From: Luteolibacter sp. SL250 | GTDB taxonomy: Bacteria > Verrucomicrobiota > Verrucomicrobiia > Verrucomicrobiales > Akkermansiaceae | Direction of reading: 5' to 3' | Length of the DNA: 64,000 nucleotides | Assembly (NCBI RefSeq): GCF_026625605.1 | Contig: NZ_CP113054.1 | Location: 4,836,001-4,900,000 of the forward strand | Part shown: positions 8,290-17,412 of the stretch, piece after piece | Numbering within the stretch: the first letter of the stretch is position 1 | Layout: every line of letters begins with the position of its first letter | Program-made: the position numbers and the translations under genes | Notes under the pieces: model-generated | The model's input: the letters and a program-made list of their open reading frames with translations, nothing else | Databases searched by the model: none | Told to the model about the DNA's origin: nothing

Positions 8290-11200
8290 GGTCGTCGAGA
8301 AGGATGGGGGTGGATTCGTTGGTGGCCGGCGCGGCCGCTTTGGCGCGACCCTTCGCCCAGGCGAAGACAACAGGCACGAGAAACAGGGATGCCACGGTGC
8401 CGAACAGGAGGCCACCGATGACCGCGCGGCCCAGCGGGGCGTTCTGCTCGCCCCCCTCACCGGCCCCGATGGCCATGGGAACCACGCCGAGGATCATCGC
8501 CGAGGCGGTCATCATCACCGGACGCAGGCGGGTGGTGGCGGCCTCCAGGGCGGCGGAGACTCCACCGACGCCGTCCGCCAACCGGTCACGCGCGAAGGAG
8601 GTGACAAGCACGCTGTTGGCCGTCGAGACGCCAACCACCATGATGACACCCATCAGCGCGGGCACGCTCAGCGGAGTCCCTGTCACCCAAAGGCCGAACA
8701 ACGCACCGGAGATGGAGACCGGCAGGCCGGAGATGGCGATGAACGGCATGCTCCAGGACTGGAAGTTCACCACCATGACCAGAAACACCAGCACCGCCGC
8801 CAGACCGAGGCCGCCGATCAGTTCGCTGTAGGCGGAGCGCATCAGCGCGGCCTGGCCGACAAGCTCGATGCGGTTGTTCGGTTTCAATTCGGGACGGAGG
8901 CCGGACAGGATCGATTCGAGGTCATCGGCAACGGCTCCGAGATCCCGCCCCTGGACATTTCCGACGACGGTGAAGGTCGGCAGCAACGTCGTCCGCGAGA
9001 TGCTGGCCGAGCTTTTCCGCTCCCCGATCCTGGCGAAGGCACCGAGCAATACCGCCTCCCCGCCGCCGGAAGGCTTCACCGGGATGTCGAGGAGCCGGGG
9101 AGCTGCCTCGACTGCTTTCGGTGGGGCGAGCACCTGCACATCGTAGGACGAACCCGTCGCCGGATCCGCCCAGAAGCTGGTGGAGACACTTGCCCCGGAA
9201 CCGAGAAAGGAAAGGAGTCCGCTCACCGCATCCTGCTGGGTGACCCCCAGTTGGGCGGCGCGGATGCGGTCCACCTCCAGGTAGAATTCCGGCAGGTCCA
9301 GGACCTCACGGAATGTCACATCCACCGCTCCGGGGACTTTCGAAAAGCGCTCCACCAGTTGGTTCGCCAGCACGAGGTTCCCTTTGACATCCCTGCCAAT
9401 GAAGCGGATCTCGAACGTCGTGGCGGCGCCCGACGACAGCGTCTGGCTCGTTGCGTCCGCCGGGCGGAAGAACCCTTTCACATCCGGGAACTTCTCCGCC
9501 AACATGGTGCGGACCTTGGCCATGTATTCCGCCGTCGGCTTGTGGCCCGGTGCGAGCTGCACGAGGATCTCACCATCGAACGTGCCGACGGCGGTGCTGG
9601 GCACCCACGCCTGGTTGATGGAGGATGGCTGGCCGACGTTCTCCGCCACGAACAGGAGTTCCTCCTCCGGGATGATCCTGCGGATCTCCCGGTGCACATC
9701 CGCGAAGCGCCGCCCGGTCTCCTCCAGCCGGGTGCCGGATGGCATGCGCAGGAAAAGGCTCATCAGCCCGGCATCCGTCACTGGAAAGAACTCCCTGCCG
9801 AGGAACTTCGCGGACCCGCCGCCCACGCCGAGCACTGCGAGGACGAGCAAGATCAACACGAAGCCCCTGCGGAGGAAGAAATGGAGGATGCCTGCCTGCA
9901 CACGGGCAACCTTGTCGAGCAGATGCTCGACCCCATGGTGCAGCCGGCGGATGAATCCCGGAGGCTTCTTTTCGGCCTCCACCTCGGATGGCATCATCAT
10001 CGAGGCCAGCGTCGGCACCAAGGTACGGGAAAGCACGTAGCTGGCGATCATCGCGAAGATCACGGCGAGGGCCAGCGGCTTGAAGACATAGGCCGCGGTC
10101 CCGGAAAGCATGAAGATGGGCATGAAGACGATGCAGATGCCCGTGGTGGAGACGAACTCGGGGAAAGCGACCTCCCTCGCGCTGTCGACGACTGCCTGTT
10201 GCACTGGCTTCCCGAGCGCGATCTGGCGCTTGGTGTTCTCAATCTCCACCAGCGCGTTGTCCACGAGGATCCCGATGGCGAGCGCAAGCCCGCCCAGGGT
10301 CATGAGGTTGAACGTCGCGCCGATGAGATACAGGCCGAGGATGGAGCAGAGCAACGCCAGCGGAATGGAGCAGAGGACGATGAGCGTGGACCGCCATGAG
10401 CCGAGGAACAGGATGACCACCAGCGCGACAAGAGAGCCGACGAGGACGATCTCATGCAGCACGGTGCCAACCGCCGCATTGACGAAGACGGACTGGTCGA
10501 AGAGCGGTTCCACGCGCAGTCCCGGCGGAGCCGCCGCCTGGATGTTCGGCATGCGGGCGAGGATGCCGTTGACGATGTCCACGGTGGACGCCTTGCCGAG
10601 CTTCAGCACGGATACCATCACCGCGTTCTGGCCGTTGAGCCGCACGACATTGGTGGAGATGGCCTCACCGTCCCGCGCGTGGGCCACGTCCCGGAGGAGG
10701 ATGACACGCCCGTCGATCTCACGGATGGGCAGATCGAGAAACGCTTCCACGGATTCCGGGCTGGCGTTGATGGACACGGGAAGCTCCCGCTCCCCTTCCC
10801 TCAGCATTCCGGACGGGAGCGTGAGATTCTGGGTGCCAAGCGCGCGGTTGATGTCCGCCGGGGAGAGGCCGAACGCGTTCAGTGCCTCCGGGATCAGTTC
10901 GATCATCACCTGCCGCGCCGCGCCACCGTAGGGCAGCGACATGCGCACGCCGGGAATGCCCTGGATCTGCGCCCGCAGCGCCAGGCGCGCGTAGTCATAG
11001 AGCTGCCCGTCGGTCTGCGTGTCCGATGAGACGATCAACTGGAGGATGGGCACGCTGGAGGGGCTGCTCTGGACGATGAGCGGCGGGGTAGTGCCCTGCG
11101 GCATGCGCCGGAGGATGGTCTGCGAGACGGCGGTGACCTGTGTCATCGCCATCTCGATGTTGACGTAGGGCTGGAAAACCATCTTCACGAGGCCGATTCC

Positions 11201-11461
11201 GTTCGAGGTCTCGGAGCGGACCTCCAGCAGGTCATCGACGTTGTTGATGGTGACGATCTCCGAGAAAGAGGTGACCTTCAGCGCCATTTCCTTCGCGTTG
11301 AGGCCGTTGTAGGTCCACACGAGGGTGATCTGGGGGCTCTCCACCGTTGGCAGGATGTCGGTTGACATCCTCCTCACCGACAGGATGCCGAAGAGCATGA
11401 TCAGGATCGCGAAAACGCCAATCGTGTAGCGGTAGCGGAGGGCAAAACGAACAATCCACAT
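8270..11461 (-). CDS. RND efflux transporter permease
   Basis: 1063 aa, the usual length for AcrB/MexB-type inner-membrane proton antiporters. It starts with a transmembrane helix (YTIGVFAILIMLFGILSV). The TM4 region GGLALAIGILVDNALVEIE carries the conserved Asp of the proton relay, and a second helix cluster near residues 870-1030 mirrors the first. It pumps drugs, metals or lipids across the envelope together with the adaptor encoded downstream. The operon runs permease first, then adaptor. Substrate range cannot be told, but residues 397-420 fit the multidrug/hydrophobe branch better than the CusA metal branch. Confidence 0.93.
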   Translation of the reverse strand: MWIVRFALRYRYTIGVFAILIMLFGILSVRRMSTDILPTVESPQITLVWTYNGLNAKEMALKVTSFSEIVTINNVDDLLEVRSETSNGIGLVKMVFQPYVNIEMAMTQVTAVSQTILRRMPQGTTPPLIVQSSPSSVPILQLIVSSDTQTDGQLYDYARLALRAQIQGIPGVRMSLPYGGAARQVMIELIPEALNAFGLSPADINRALGTQNLTLPSGMLREGERELPVSINASPESVEAFLDLPIREIDGRVILLRDVAHARDGEAISTNVVRLNGQNAVMVSVLKLGKASTVDIVNGILARMPNIQAAAPPGLRVEPLFDQSVFVNAAVGTVLHEIVLVGSLVALVVILFLGSWRSTLIVLCSIPLALLCSILGLYLIGATFNLMTLGGLALAIGILVDNALVEIENTKRQIALGKPVQQAVVDSAREVAFPEFVSTTGICIVFMPIFMLSGTAAYVFKPLALAVIFAMIASYVLSRTLVPTLASMMMPSEVEAEKKPPGFIRRLHHGVEHLLDKVARVQAGILHFFLRRGFVLILLVLAVLGVGGGSAKFLGREFFPVTDAGLMSLFLRMPSGTRLEETGRRFADVHREIRRIIPEEELLFVAENVGQPSSINQAWVPSTAVGTFDGEILVQLAPGHKPTAEYMAKVRTMLAEKFPDVKGFFRPADATSQTLSSGAATTFEIRFIGRDVKGNLVLANQLVERFSKVPGAVDVTFREVLDLPEFYLEVDRIRAAQLGVTQQDAVSGLLSFLGSGASVSTSFWADPATGSSYDVQVLAPPKAVEAAPRLLDIPVKPSGGGEAVLLGAFARIGERKSSASISRTTLLPTFTVVGNVQGRDLGAVADDLESILSGLRPELKPNNRIELVGQAALMRSAYSELIGGLGLAAVLVFLVMVVNFQSWSMPFIAISGLPVSISGALFGLWVTGTPLSVPALMGVIMVVGVSTANSVLVTSFARDRLADGVGGVSAALEAATTRLRPVMMTASAMILGVVPMAIGAGEGGEQNAPLGRAVIGGLLFGTVASLFLVPVVFAWAKGRAKAAAPATNESTPILLDDHEPELS

Positions 11462-11669
11462 GGGCGATGGTCAGGGATATGGGGTCAGCGTTGGCCGAGC
11501 CGGAGGAATCCCCATGACGCGGGTGGTCACAACGGCTCGCAGGTGGTGCCCCCCACTGCTTCCGATCATGCGACCATTGCGGGAGACGCCCACGGAATGG
11601 CACCAGACCCACGGCGGTTACCCCCATCGGGGAAATAGGGGACATTTCCGGAATCTCCGGACGCGGGCT

Positions 11670-13454
11670 TCAGTTCGGTGGCAGGCCGCCGATGAACACC
11701 GGATCAATCTGGAACCGGTCATCCATCATGTCCTGGAAGAACAGGCCATCCACCTTTTCACCCTGTGCGTAGCCAAGATCCGAAAGATCGATCCCCACCG
11801 CGACGGCCCGATAGACGAGCTTCGTCGGACGGGCGAGCAGCTTCATCGAGTCCAGATCCTCGAGCGAATTCGCGACCTTGTTTTCGGAGAAATGGACGTA
11901 GGGCGCGGTGATCCGCAGCGCCTCGGAGGAGTGCAGGTTGAGATCGTAGTTCCGGATCGTGCGGCTGCGCAGCCCTTCCCTGAACTTGAGCGGGCTGACG
12001 TGGAAAGGATCCCCCTCCGGCGGATAAATCACCGGCTGGACTTCGAAAAACACCACATCCGGACCGGGGCCATTGGTCACAGGCTGGCGGAAGCGGATCG
12101 CCAGTCCGGGCGTCCCGTCGTCCCCGGTGGCCGGGTTCCGGAACATGACCGGATCCCCCGTGAGAGGGGTGGCGGATCCGCCGGGGTTGATCACACCGGT
12201 GAGCAGGGAGGGGTCCGCCAGGAGGGACGCGGGCGAAACACTGCCGCCCGGCGTGGTGAGCAGGTAGTCGTAACGGGTCGCGCACGCCGGATCATTCGGA
12301 TCCGCCGCCCCGGCCGGACTCGCGGTTTTCGGACCGGTCATCATGTAGCCGGAGGAAAGTTCGTCCGCCGCCTTGAACCACACCACATCCGCCCGGATCA
12401 GCTTGTCCACCGGGTAAGTGATCACCTCCCCTCCACGCTGCACGGTCACATCCGCCAGATCCTCCGCATAACCGTCATCGGCCGATGAAGCCCGGTAGGA
12501 AACGATCCGGTCAGGGAGCTGCTTGCGGTACTTGCTGGCATCGAAGGTCGCAGCCGTGGTCACCGGATGGAGGGAATCCCGGAGAAGCAGCGCCTGCTTT
12601 TCCGTGAGGCGGATCTCGTTGGAGGGTGAGGTTTCCGGCTTCCCATCGACCGCCGGATAGACATCCGCGATGCCTTCGACGACGTGGATCTCCGTCTCAT
12701 TGGAGTCGTTGACTTTCAAAGAGAACCGGGTGCCACGATCAACCACCGTCGAGCCGGGGGTATCGATGCGGAATCCCTCGGCCCCCGGAGGCGCATGCAC
12801 GGAGCAGGTGCCGGTATCCATCACCAGCACGTCATTTTCCTTCACCCGGAACACGGCGGGAGACTCCAGGATCGCTTCAGCGCCATTGGGGAACTTCAGC
12901 TCCATCATGCCGGCGATGAGCGTGTATTCCTTGTCGTAGGGAATCGACGAATGAAGCTTCGGCGACAGCTCACCGAAGAACCTGGCATGGGCCAGACGGA
13001 CGACGCGGACTTCAGGCACCGCGGTGCCGGCGGTCCCCGCCGGCGCCTCACGCGCCGGATTCCTCCAGAACAGGAGCGCGGCGAGTGTCACACACGCCGC
13101 CGCCAAACCGGTGACGACGAGACGCAGGCCGCGGGACCCGCGCGGCTTCATCGCGTGGGGAGCGCGCTCCAGGGAAACCAGTTCCCGCTGCTTCCGCAGC
13201 ACCTCGCTGGTGAAGGAAACGCCGTCCTTCGGCAGACGTTCCCGCAGGGCTTTTACGAACCGTTCGCTGCCTTCGTCGCTCTCCTTGTAGAGGTAGCCCA
13301 GCAACCGGTGGGTCTGGTAAAGCGGCGCCACCTGTGCGGCCAGCTCTTCGTTCTCCGCGAGCAGTTCCCGGAGCTCAGCCACACCCTGCTCGTCCAGATC
13401 CCCTTCGAGATAATCCGTCCACAGGCGTTCGAACCGTTGTTGCTCGCTTTCCAT
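11670..13454 (-). CDS. FecR-domain anti-sigma factor with unusual C-terminal extension
   Basis: 594 aa. Residues 1-75 form a helical anti-sigma-like region (RFERLWTDYLEGDLDEQ). A transmembrane segment lies at about 110-130 (LRLVVTGLAAACVTLAALLFW). A FecR-like beta domain follows (KFPNGAEAILESPAVFRV, DTPGSTVVDRGTRFSLKV, HVVEGIADVYP). The remaining ~300 residues, outside the membrane, match nothing I recognise and end in VFIGGLPPN. It lies 4 bp after the ECF sigma gene and in the same direction, the standard sigma/anti-sigma arrangement. FecR proteins hold the sigma factor until an envelope signal arrives; the signal is unknown. No TonB receptor is adjacent, unlike classic iron systems. Confidence 0.85.
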   Translation of the reverse strand: MESEQQRFERLWTDYLEGDLDEQGVAELRELLAENEELAAQVAPLYQTHRLLGYLYKESDEGSERFVKALRERLPKDGVSFTSEVLRKQRELVSLERAPHAMKPRGSRGLRLVVTGLAAACVTLAALLFWRNPAREAPAGTAGTAVPEVRVVRLAHARFFGELSPKLHSSIPYDKEYTLIAGMMELKFPNGAEAILESPAVFRVKENDVLVMDTGTCSVHAPPGAEGFRIDTPGSTVVDRGTRFSLKVNDSNETEIHVVEGIADVYPAVDGKPETSPSNEIRLTEKQALLLRDSLHPVTTAATFDASKYRKQLPDRIVSYRASSADDGYAEDLADVTVQRGGEVITYPVDKLIRADVVWFKAADELSSGYMMTGPKTASPAGAADPNDPACATRYDYLLTTPGGSVSPASLLADPSLLTGVINPGGSATPLTGDPVMFRNPATGDDGTPGLAIRFRQPVTNGPGPDVVFFEVQPVIYPPEGDPFHVSPLKFREGLRSRTIRNYDLNLHSSEALRITAPYVHFSENKVANSLEDLDSMKLLARPTKLVYRAVAVGIDLSDLGYAQGEKVDGLFFQDMMDDRFQIDPVFIGGLPPN

Positions 13455-13458
13455 GATA

Positions 13459-14121
13459 TCAGGTGATGGTTCCTTCCATGCGCTGTTCCAGGCACTGCTG
13501 GAGTTTCCGGCGCAACTTCCAAAGCTGTTTTTTGACCGCGGGCACGGAGCGCTCGCTCAGGCGCGCCATCTCCTCAAGGGAAATCTCATCATAGTACCGC
13601 CATTTCAGGAGGCACGCCAAATCCTGGCTGAGGGAAGCCATGCACTTCTTCAGGTGCCCCACCTGGGTCATCAGGTGCTCCGGCTCCACTTCGGCCTCGC
13701 CGTGGAGTTTCTGGAGCAGATCCGGCGCGTAGCGGGAGTGATAATCCGCGATCCTCCGCAGGCGGGTCGTCTCCGTCTTCAACTGCCAGCGGGCGATACT
13801 GAAAAGCCACGCCCCGAAGTTGGTGCCTTCCTCGAATTCATCGATCCGGGTGTAGGCGGCGATGAAGCTCTTCTGGGCGATCTCATCCGCATCCACCCCG
13901 GGCGGAGAAAGGGTGGCCAGCCACGCACGCAAAGGACGCTCGAAGCGGTACACGACCGCCTCGAAGGCATCGGCGTCACCTTGCTTGATGCGCCTGATGC
14001 ATCCGTCATCCGGATCGTCTGAAAGGTAATCCTTCACGTCTGTCCGTACCGTTATGGCAGGATCCCGCTCCAGGTTACCCCCAATCCCAATCTCCAAGTC
14101 CGAGTCCGCTATGATATCCAT
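13459..14121 (-). CDS. ECF sigma factor, Rhodopirellula/Verrucomicrobium type
   Basis: 220 aa RNA polymerase sigma-70 family protein. Region 2 is visible (DADAFEAVVYRFERPLRAWL, DEIAQKSFIAAYTRIDEFE, FGAWLFSIARWQLK). Region 4 forms the helix-turn-helix (LEEMARLSERSVPAVKKQLW). The N-terminal ~35 residues (acidic, DDPDDG) extend beyond a minimal ECF factor. It heads a two-gene unit with the FecR anti-sigma. The upstream region contains a direct repeat (14194-14222) that could be an autoregulatory site. Targets are unknown. Confidence 0.9.
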   Translation of the reverse strand: MDIIADSDLEIGIGGNLERDPAITVRTDVKDYLSDDPDDGCIRRIKQGDADAFEAVVYRFERPLRAWLATLSPPGVDADEIAQKSFIAAYTRIDEFEEGTNFGAWLFSIARWQLKTETTRLRRIADYHSRYAPDLLQKLHGEAEVEPEHLMTQVGHLKKCMASLSQDLACLLKWRYYDEISLEEMARLSERSVPAVKKQLWKLRRKLQQCLEQRMEGTIT

Positions 14122-14193
14122 AATTAATTGTACATCAATGATTAAAAGGCAAACATCCAGATACGAAACCTCCTTCCCATTTTTGTCATTCCT

Positions 14194-14222
14194 TCGGACA
14201 TCCCCGGTAAATCGGACATCCC
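14194..14222 (-). promoter_or_regulatory. Direct repeat upstream of the ECF sigma gene
   Basis: Two perfect 11-nt copies of TCGGACATCCC (minus strand GGGATGTCCGA) start at 14194 and 14212, 18 bp apart, in the 239-bp gap between argS and the sigma gene, about 73 bp before the sigma start codon. The spacing is near two helical turns, which suits a dimeric regulator or a duplicated promoter element. Function is inference only. Confidence 0.35.
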
Positions 14223-14360
14223 GGACCGGGCTTGACGAAACCCGGCAATATCCCTCCTCCCGGCAGCTTCACCAGCGGCCGGAACCCAAAACGCCACCAC
14301 GCAATCAAAGCCGGGCCTGCTTGCTGGAAAGCGGCGCCGGCCTGGAGCTGCCACTGAGGC

Positions 14361-16109
14361 TCACATTCTCTCCGGAACGCGGATGCCCAGCAGGCCGAGG
14401 CCCTGCTTCAGCACGCGGGACGTGAGCTCGCAGAGCGAAAGACGGCTGTCGCGCACCGCCGTCTCCGCCTTCAGGACCGGGCAGGCCTCGAAGAAGGAAT
14501 GGAAGGCACGCGCGACTTCCAGCAGGTAGTTCGCCAGCAGGTTCGGGCGGAAATCATCCAGAATGGTCGGCACGACCTCGCCGAAGCGGACCAACAGGCG
14601 GGCGAGGTGGATTTCCTGCTCCTCCGCAAGGGAGACGGGAGCCAGTTCGGCCGGGGCTTCATCGCCCAGCTTCCGCCAGATGGAGCGGCTGCGGACGTAG
14701 GCGTTCTGGAGGTAGGGCGCGGTGTCCCCCTGGAGGGCCAGCATTTTCTCCAGGTCGAACACGTAGTCGGAACTGCGGTGGTGGGCCAGCTCGGTGAATT
14801 TCACCGCGCTGATGCCGATGAGTTCGGCCAGATCCTTCCGCTCCGCATCCGTCTCCACACGGGAACGCTCCGCGACGGCCACACCGGCGGCGGCCACCGC
14901 TTCATCGAGGAGGTCCGCCAGTTGCGGCAGGTCCCCGGAGCGGGTTTTGAGCGGCTTGCCATCCTTGCCGAGGATCGTGCCGAAGGAAATGTGGCGCAGG
15001 TCCATGCCGTCGAGATCCAGACGGGCAGCCACATCGAAAAGCTGTTGGAAATGCAGCGACTGGCGGTGGTCCACCACGTACCAGACGGAGTCCGCATCCC
15101 ACTGGGAGCGGCGGTACTCCAGCGTGGCGAGGTCGGTGGTAGCGTAGTTGAAGCCACCGTCGCTCTTGCGGACGATCATCGGGAAATCCCCCCAGCCGCT
15201 TTCGTTGCGCACTTTGAACGGATCCGCTTCCGGCTTCTTGGTTTCATCGGAAAACACACAGACCGCGCCCTCGCTCATGCGGGCGATGCCGTTGCCGAGC
15301 AGTTCATCGACCAGGCCCGCCAAGCGGTCATTGTAGAAACTTTCGCCCAGCCAGTGGTCGAACTGCACGTCGAGGCGATCGTAGATTTTCTGGAGACCGG
15401 CCTTGGACAGGTCGATGCAGCGCTGCCAGATGCCCAGGTTCTCCGGATCCCCGGCCTGGAGCTTCACCAGTTCCGCCTTGCACAGCTCTCGGATCTCCGG
15501 GTCCTCCTTGCCGGCGTTGTTCACCTCACGGTAGAGCCTCACCAGCTCCGCGATGGGATCCGCCTCGAGCGCCTCCGCATTCAGGTGGTTCTTCCATCCG
15601 AAGAGGATCATCCCGAACTGGGTGCCCCAGTCGCCGATGTGGTTGTCGGAGACAACGTTGTAGCCCAGCGAGCGGGCGACGCGGCAGAGCGTGTCACCGA
15701 TGATGGTGGAGCGGATGTGGCCGACATGCATCGGCTTCGCCACGTTCGGCGCGGAGAAGTCCACGACCACCGTCTTTCCTTCCCCGACCTGCGGCACACC
15801 GAGGCGTGGGTCGGCCAGGAGTTCCGTGGCGAGAAGGGCGTAGGCTTCCGGGAAGATCCGGAAATTCAGGAAACCCGGCCCGGCGATTTCGGCGGAGGCG
15901 ATCCCGGCGAGGTCGATCTTGTCGATGAGTTCCTGCGCCAGCGCGCGCGGGTTTTTCCCGTGCCGCTTCGCCAGCACCATCGCCGCGTTCGACTGGTAGT
16001 CACCGAAGCGGAGATCCGCGGCAGGGGTCACCGCGGCGGGCGTGGGCTCGCCCAGAACGGATTCGAGGGCGAGAGCAAGACGGGATTCGAGAAGCTGGAG
16101 GAGCGTCAT
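14361..16109 (-). CDS. argS: Arginine--tRNA ligase
   Basis: 582 aa class I aminoacyl-tRNA synthetase that charges tRNA-Arg. Visible: the N-terminal Add-1 domain, the HIGH-type motif as HVGH near residue 128 (APNVAKPMHVGHIRST), DNHIGDWGTQFGMIL, and a C-terminal DALR anticodon-binding domain ending GIRVPERM. The KMSKS loop is replaced by GKPLKTRSG, which is normal for most bacterial ArgRS. Start at 16109 (MTLLQLLESRLALALE) chosen over an upstream in-frame ATG because it begins the conserved domain. A tRNA-Arg gene is in the same window (42643-42717), but not linked. Confidence 0.97.
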   Translation of the reverse strand: MTLLQLLESRLALALESVLGEPTPAAVTPAADLRFGDYQSNAAMVLAKRHGKNPRALAQELIDKIDLAGIASAEIAGPGFLNFRIFPEAYALLATELLADPRLGVPQVGEGKTVVVDFSAPNVAKPMHVGHIRSTIIGDTLCRVARSLGYNVVSDNHIGDWGTQFGMILFGWKNHLNAEALEADPIAELVRLYREVNNAGKEDPEIRELCKAELVKLQAGDPENLGIWQRCIDLSKAGLQKIYDRLDVQFDHWLGESFYNDRLAGLVDELLGNGIARMSEGAVCVFSDETKKPEADPFKVRNESGWGDFPMIVRKSDGGFNYATTDLATLEYRRSQWDADSVWYVVDHRQSLHFQQLFDVAARLDLDGMDLRHISFGTILGKDGKPLKTRSGDLPQLADLLDEAVAAAGVAVAERSRVETDAERKDLAELIGISAVKFTELAHHRSSDYVFDLEKMLALQGDTAPYLQNAYVRSRSIWRKLGDEAPAELAPVSLAEEQEIHLARLLVRFGEVVPTILDDFRPNLLANYLLEVARAFHSFFEACPVLKAETAVRDSRLSLCELTSRVLKQGLGLLGIRVPERM

Positions 16110-16156
16110 GGCTTGCGGGGATGTTCCGCACAAACGACGCGGAGGGGAAGCCGAAG

Positions 16157-16639
16157 TTAAGGAATCGGCGAACCGGTGCGCGACGGCCGGGAATCAAGGA
16201 TGGCCAGCATGTCCTCCTCCGTCTCCGCCTCGACGAGCTGGCGGCGGACTTCCGCGTTGGTGAACATCTTCGCGATGGCCGCCAGGGTCCGCAGGTGCAG
16301 GTGGTAGTCCTTCCGCGGAACGATGAAGAGGATGATGAGCTGGACGGGCTTTCCATCCAGCGCCTGGTAGTCGATCCCCTCCCGTGACCGGCCGAAAATG
16401 GCGACCACTTCCTCCAGGTCATCCGAGAATGCGTGGGGGATGGCCACCCCGCCGCCGATGCCCGTGCTGACCTGCTCCTCACGTGCTTTCAGGGAGGCGA
16501 GGATGCCTTCATACTGAGCCTCCGGGAGCCTCCCGCAGGCGATGAGGCAGTCCACCAATTCCACGATGGAAGCCCAATGTTCGCCCGCCTTCACCTCCAG
16601 AAGGATTTGATCGGGACTTAACAACTGGGCCAACTTCAT
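16157..16639 (-). CDS. PTS IIA (fructose/PtsN-type) phosphocarrier
   Basis: 160 aa EIIA domain, family PTS fructose/nitrogen. The active-site His is His69 in GIGGGVAIPHAF, with the surrounding conserved segment (LIILFIVPRKDYHLHLRTLA). In bacteria without sugar-PTS permeases such single-domain proteins usually regulate rather than transport (PtsN-like). No EIIB, EIIC, HPr or rpoN gene is adjacent, so a regulatory role is more likely; this is inference. It lies 47 bp upstream of argS in the same direction. Confidence 0.88.
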   Translation of the reverse strand: MKLAQLLSPDQILLEVKAGEHWASIVELVDCLIACGRLPEAQYEGILASLKAREEQVSTGIGGGVAIPHAFSDDLEEVVAIFGRSREGIDYQALDGKPVQLIILFIVPRKDYHLHLRTLAAIAKMFTNAEVRRQLVEAETEEDMLAILDSRPSRTGSPIP

Positions 16640-16795
16640 GGTGAAATTTCCCGCAATGACAGCGTAACGGGATGGCGGAGTTACCGTTGTGACCCCGGGT
16701 TGGCAAGACGATTTCCCCCGAACAGGGGCCCCCCTCCTGGCCGCCCCTCTCCCTCTTTCCCCTTTCAGGAGGGGGATTCCGGCATCTCACCGGGG

Positions 16796-16822
16796 TTGAC
16801 GGGGAGAGATCCGGGGCTACAC
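16796..16822 (+). promoter_or_regulatory. Possible sigma-70 promoter of grpE-dnaJ-rsmE
   Basis: TTGACG at 16796-16801 followed after 16 bp by TACACC (16818-16823 region) lies just before the grpE start at 16832. The -35 is good and the -10 poor, and a start this close would give an almost leaderless mRNA. No CIRCE inverted repeat is visible in the 192-bp gap. Confidence 0.25.
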
Positions 16823-16831
16823 CTATCCGCC

Positions 16832-17407
16832 ATGCAAGCCGACGCTGATCGCAACAATCCCCAGGACCCCTCCGACCTCCCCGTGGATGAAACCCTGTCC
16901 CCGGAAGACACGGTGACCGAAAACACCTCCGCCGAAGGCGAGCTCGATCCGTGGGAGCAACTGGAAGCGGAAGCCGCGAAGTGGAAGGACGTGTCCCTCC
17001 GCACTGCCGCGGAAATGGACAATCTGCGGAAGCGGACCGCCCGCGAGCGCGAGGAAGCCGTCCGCTACGCCAACCAGCGCCTGCTGGAGGACCTGCTGCC
17101 GGTGATCGACAATTTCGAGATGGGCATGCAGGCCGCGTCCCAGGACCAGTCGTCGATGATCTACATCGGCATGGACATGGTCCGCCGCCAGCTCAACGAC
17201 TTCCTCACCAACCAGGGCGCCCAGGAGATCCCGACGACCGGGAAATTCGACCCGAACCTCCACGATGCCGTCGCCCAGGAAGACTGCGCCGCCGGTGACG
17301 AGGGCAGGATCCTGCGCGTGACCCGCCGCGGCTTCAAACTCCGCGACCGCCTGCTGCGCCCTGCCAGCGTGGTGGTTTCCAAACTCCCCTCCTCCCCCGA
17401 AGCCTGA
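16832..17407 (+). CDS. grpE: Nucleotide exchange factor GrpE
   Basis: 191 aa. After an acidic, low-complexity N-terminus ([19 protein letters not shown]) come the long dimerising coiled coil ([27 protein letters not shown]) and the beta-wing that contacts DnaK ([37 protein letters not shown]). GrpE releases ADP from DnaK. Start at 16832 chosen because it opens the acidic leader; upstream codons read as proline/arginine-rich noncoding sequence. dnaJ follows after 5 bp and dnaK is not in the window. Contains the expected family features throughout. Confidence 0.95.
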   Translation: MQADADRNNPQDPSDLPVDETLSPEDTVTENTSAEGELDPWEQLEAEAAKWKDVSLRTAAEMDNLRKRTAREREEAVRYANQRLLEDLLPVIDNFEMGMQAASQDQSSMIYIGMDMVRRQLNDFLTNQGAQEIPTTGKFDPNLHDAVAQEDCAAGDEGRILRVTRRGFKLRDRLLRPASVVVSKLPSSPEA

Positions 17408-17412
17408 TCCCC

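Noticed and set aside
7742-10399. 885-codon open frame on the plus strand
   Set aside because: Antisense to the RND permease and adaptor; composition (RRQ, GGDE-rich) is that of a GC-rich shadow frame, with no domain.
14361-16109. Missing KMSKS motif in arginyl-tRNA synthetase
   Set aside because: Most bacterial ArgRS have a diverged KTRSG-type loop here, so it is not unusual.
14499-16160. 553-codon plus-strand frame
   Set aside because: Antisense to argS, whose motifs are all present on the minus strand.
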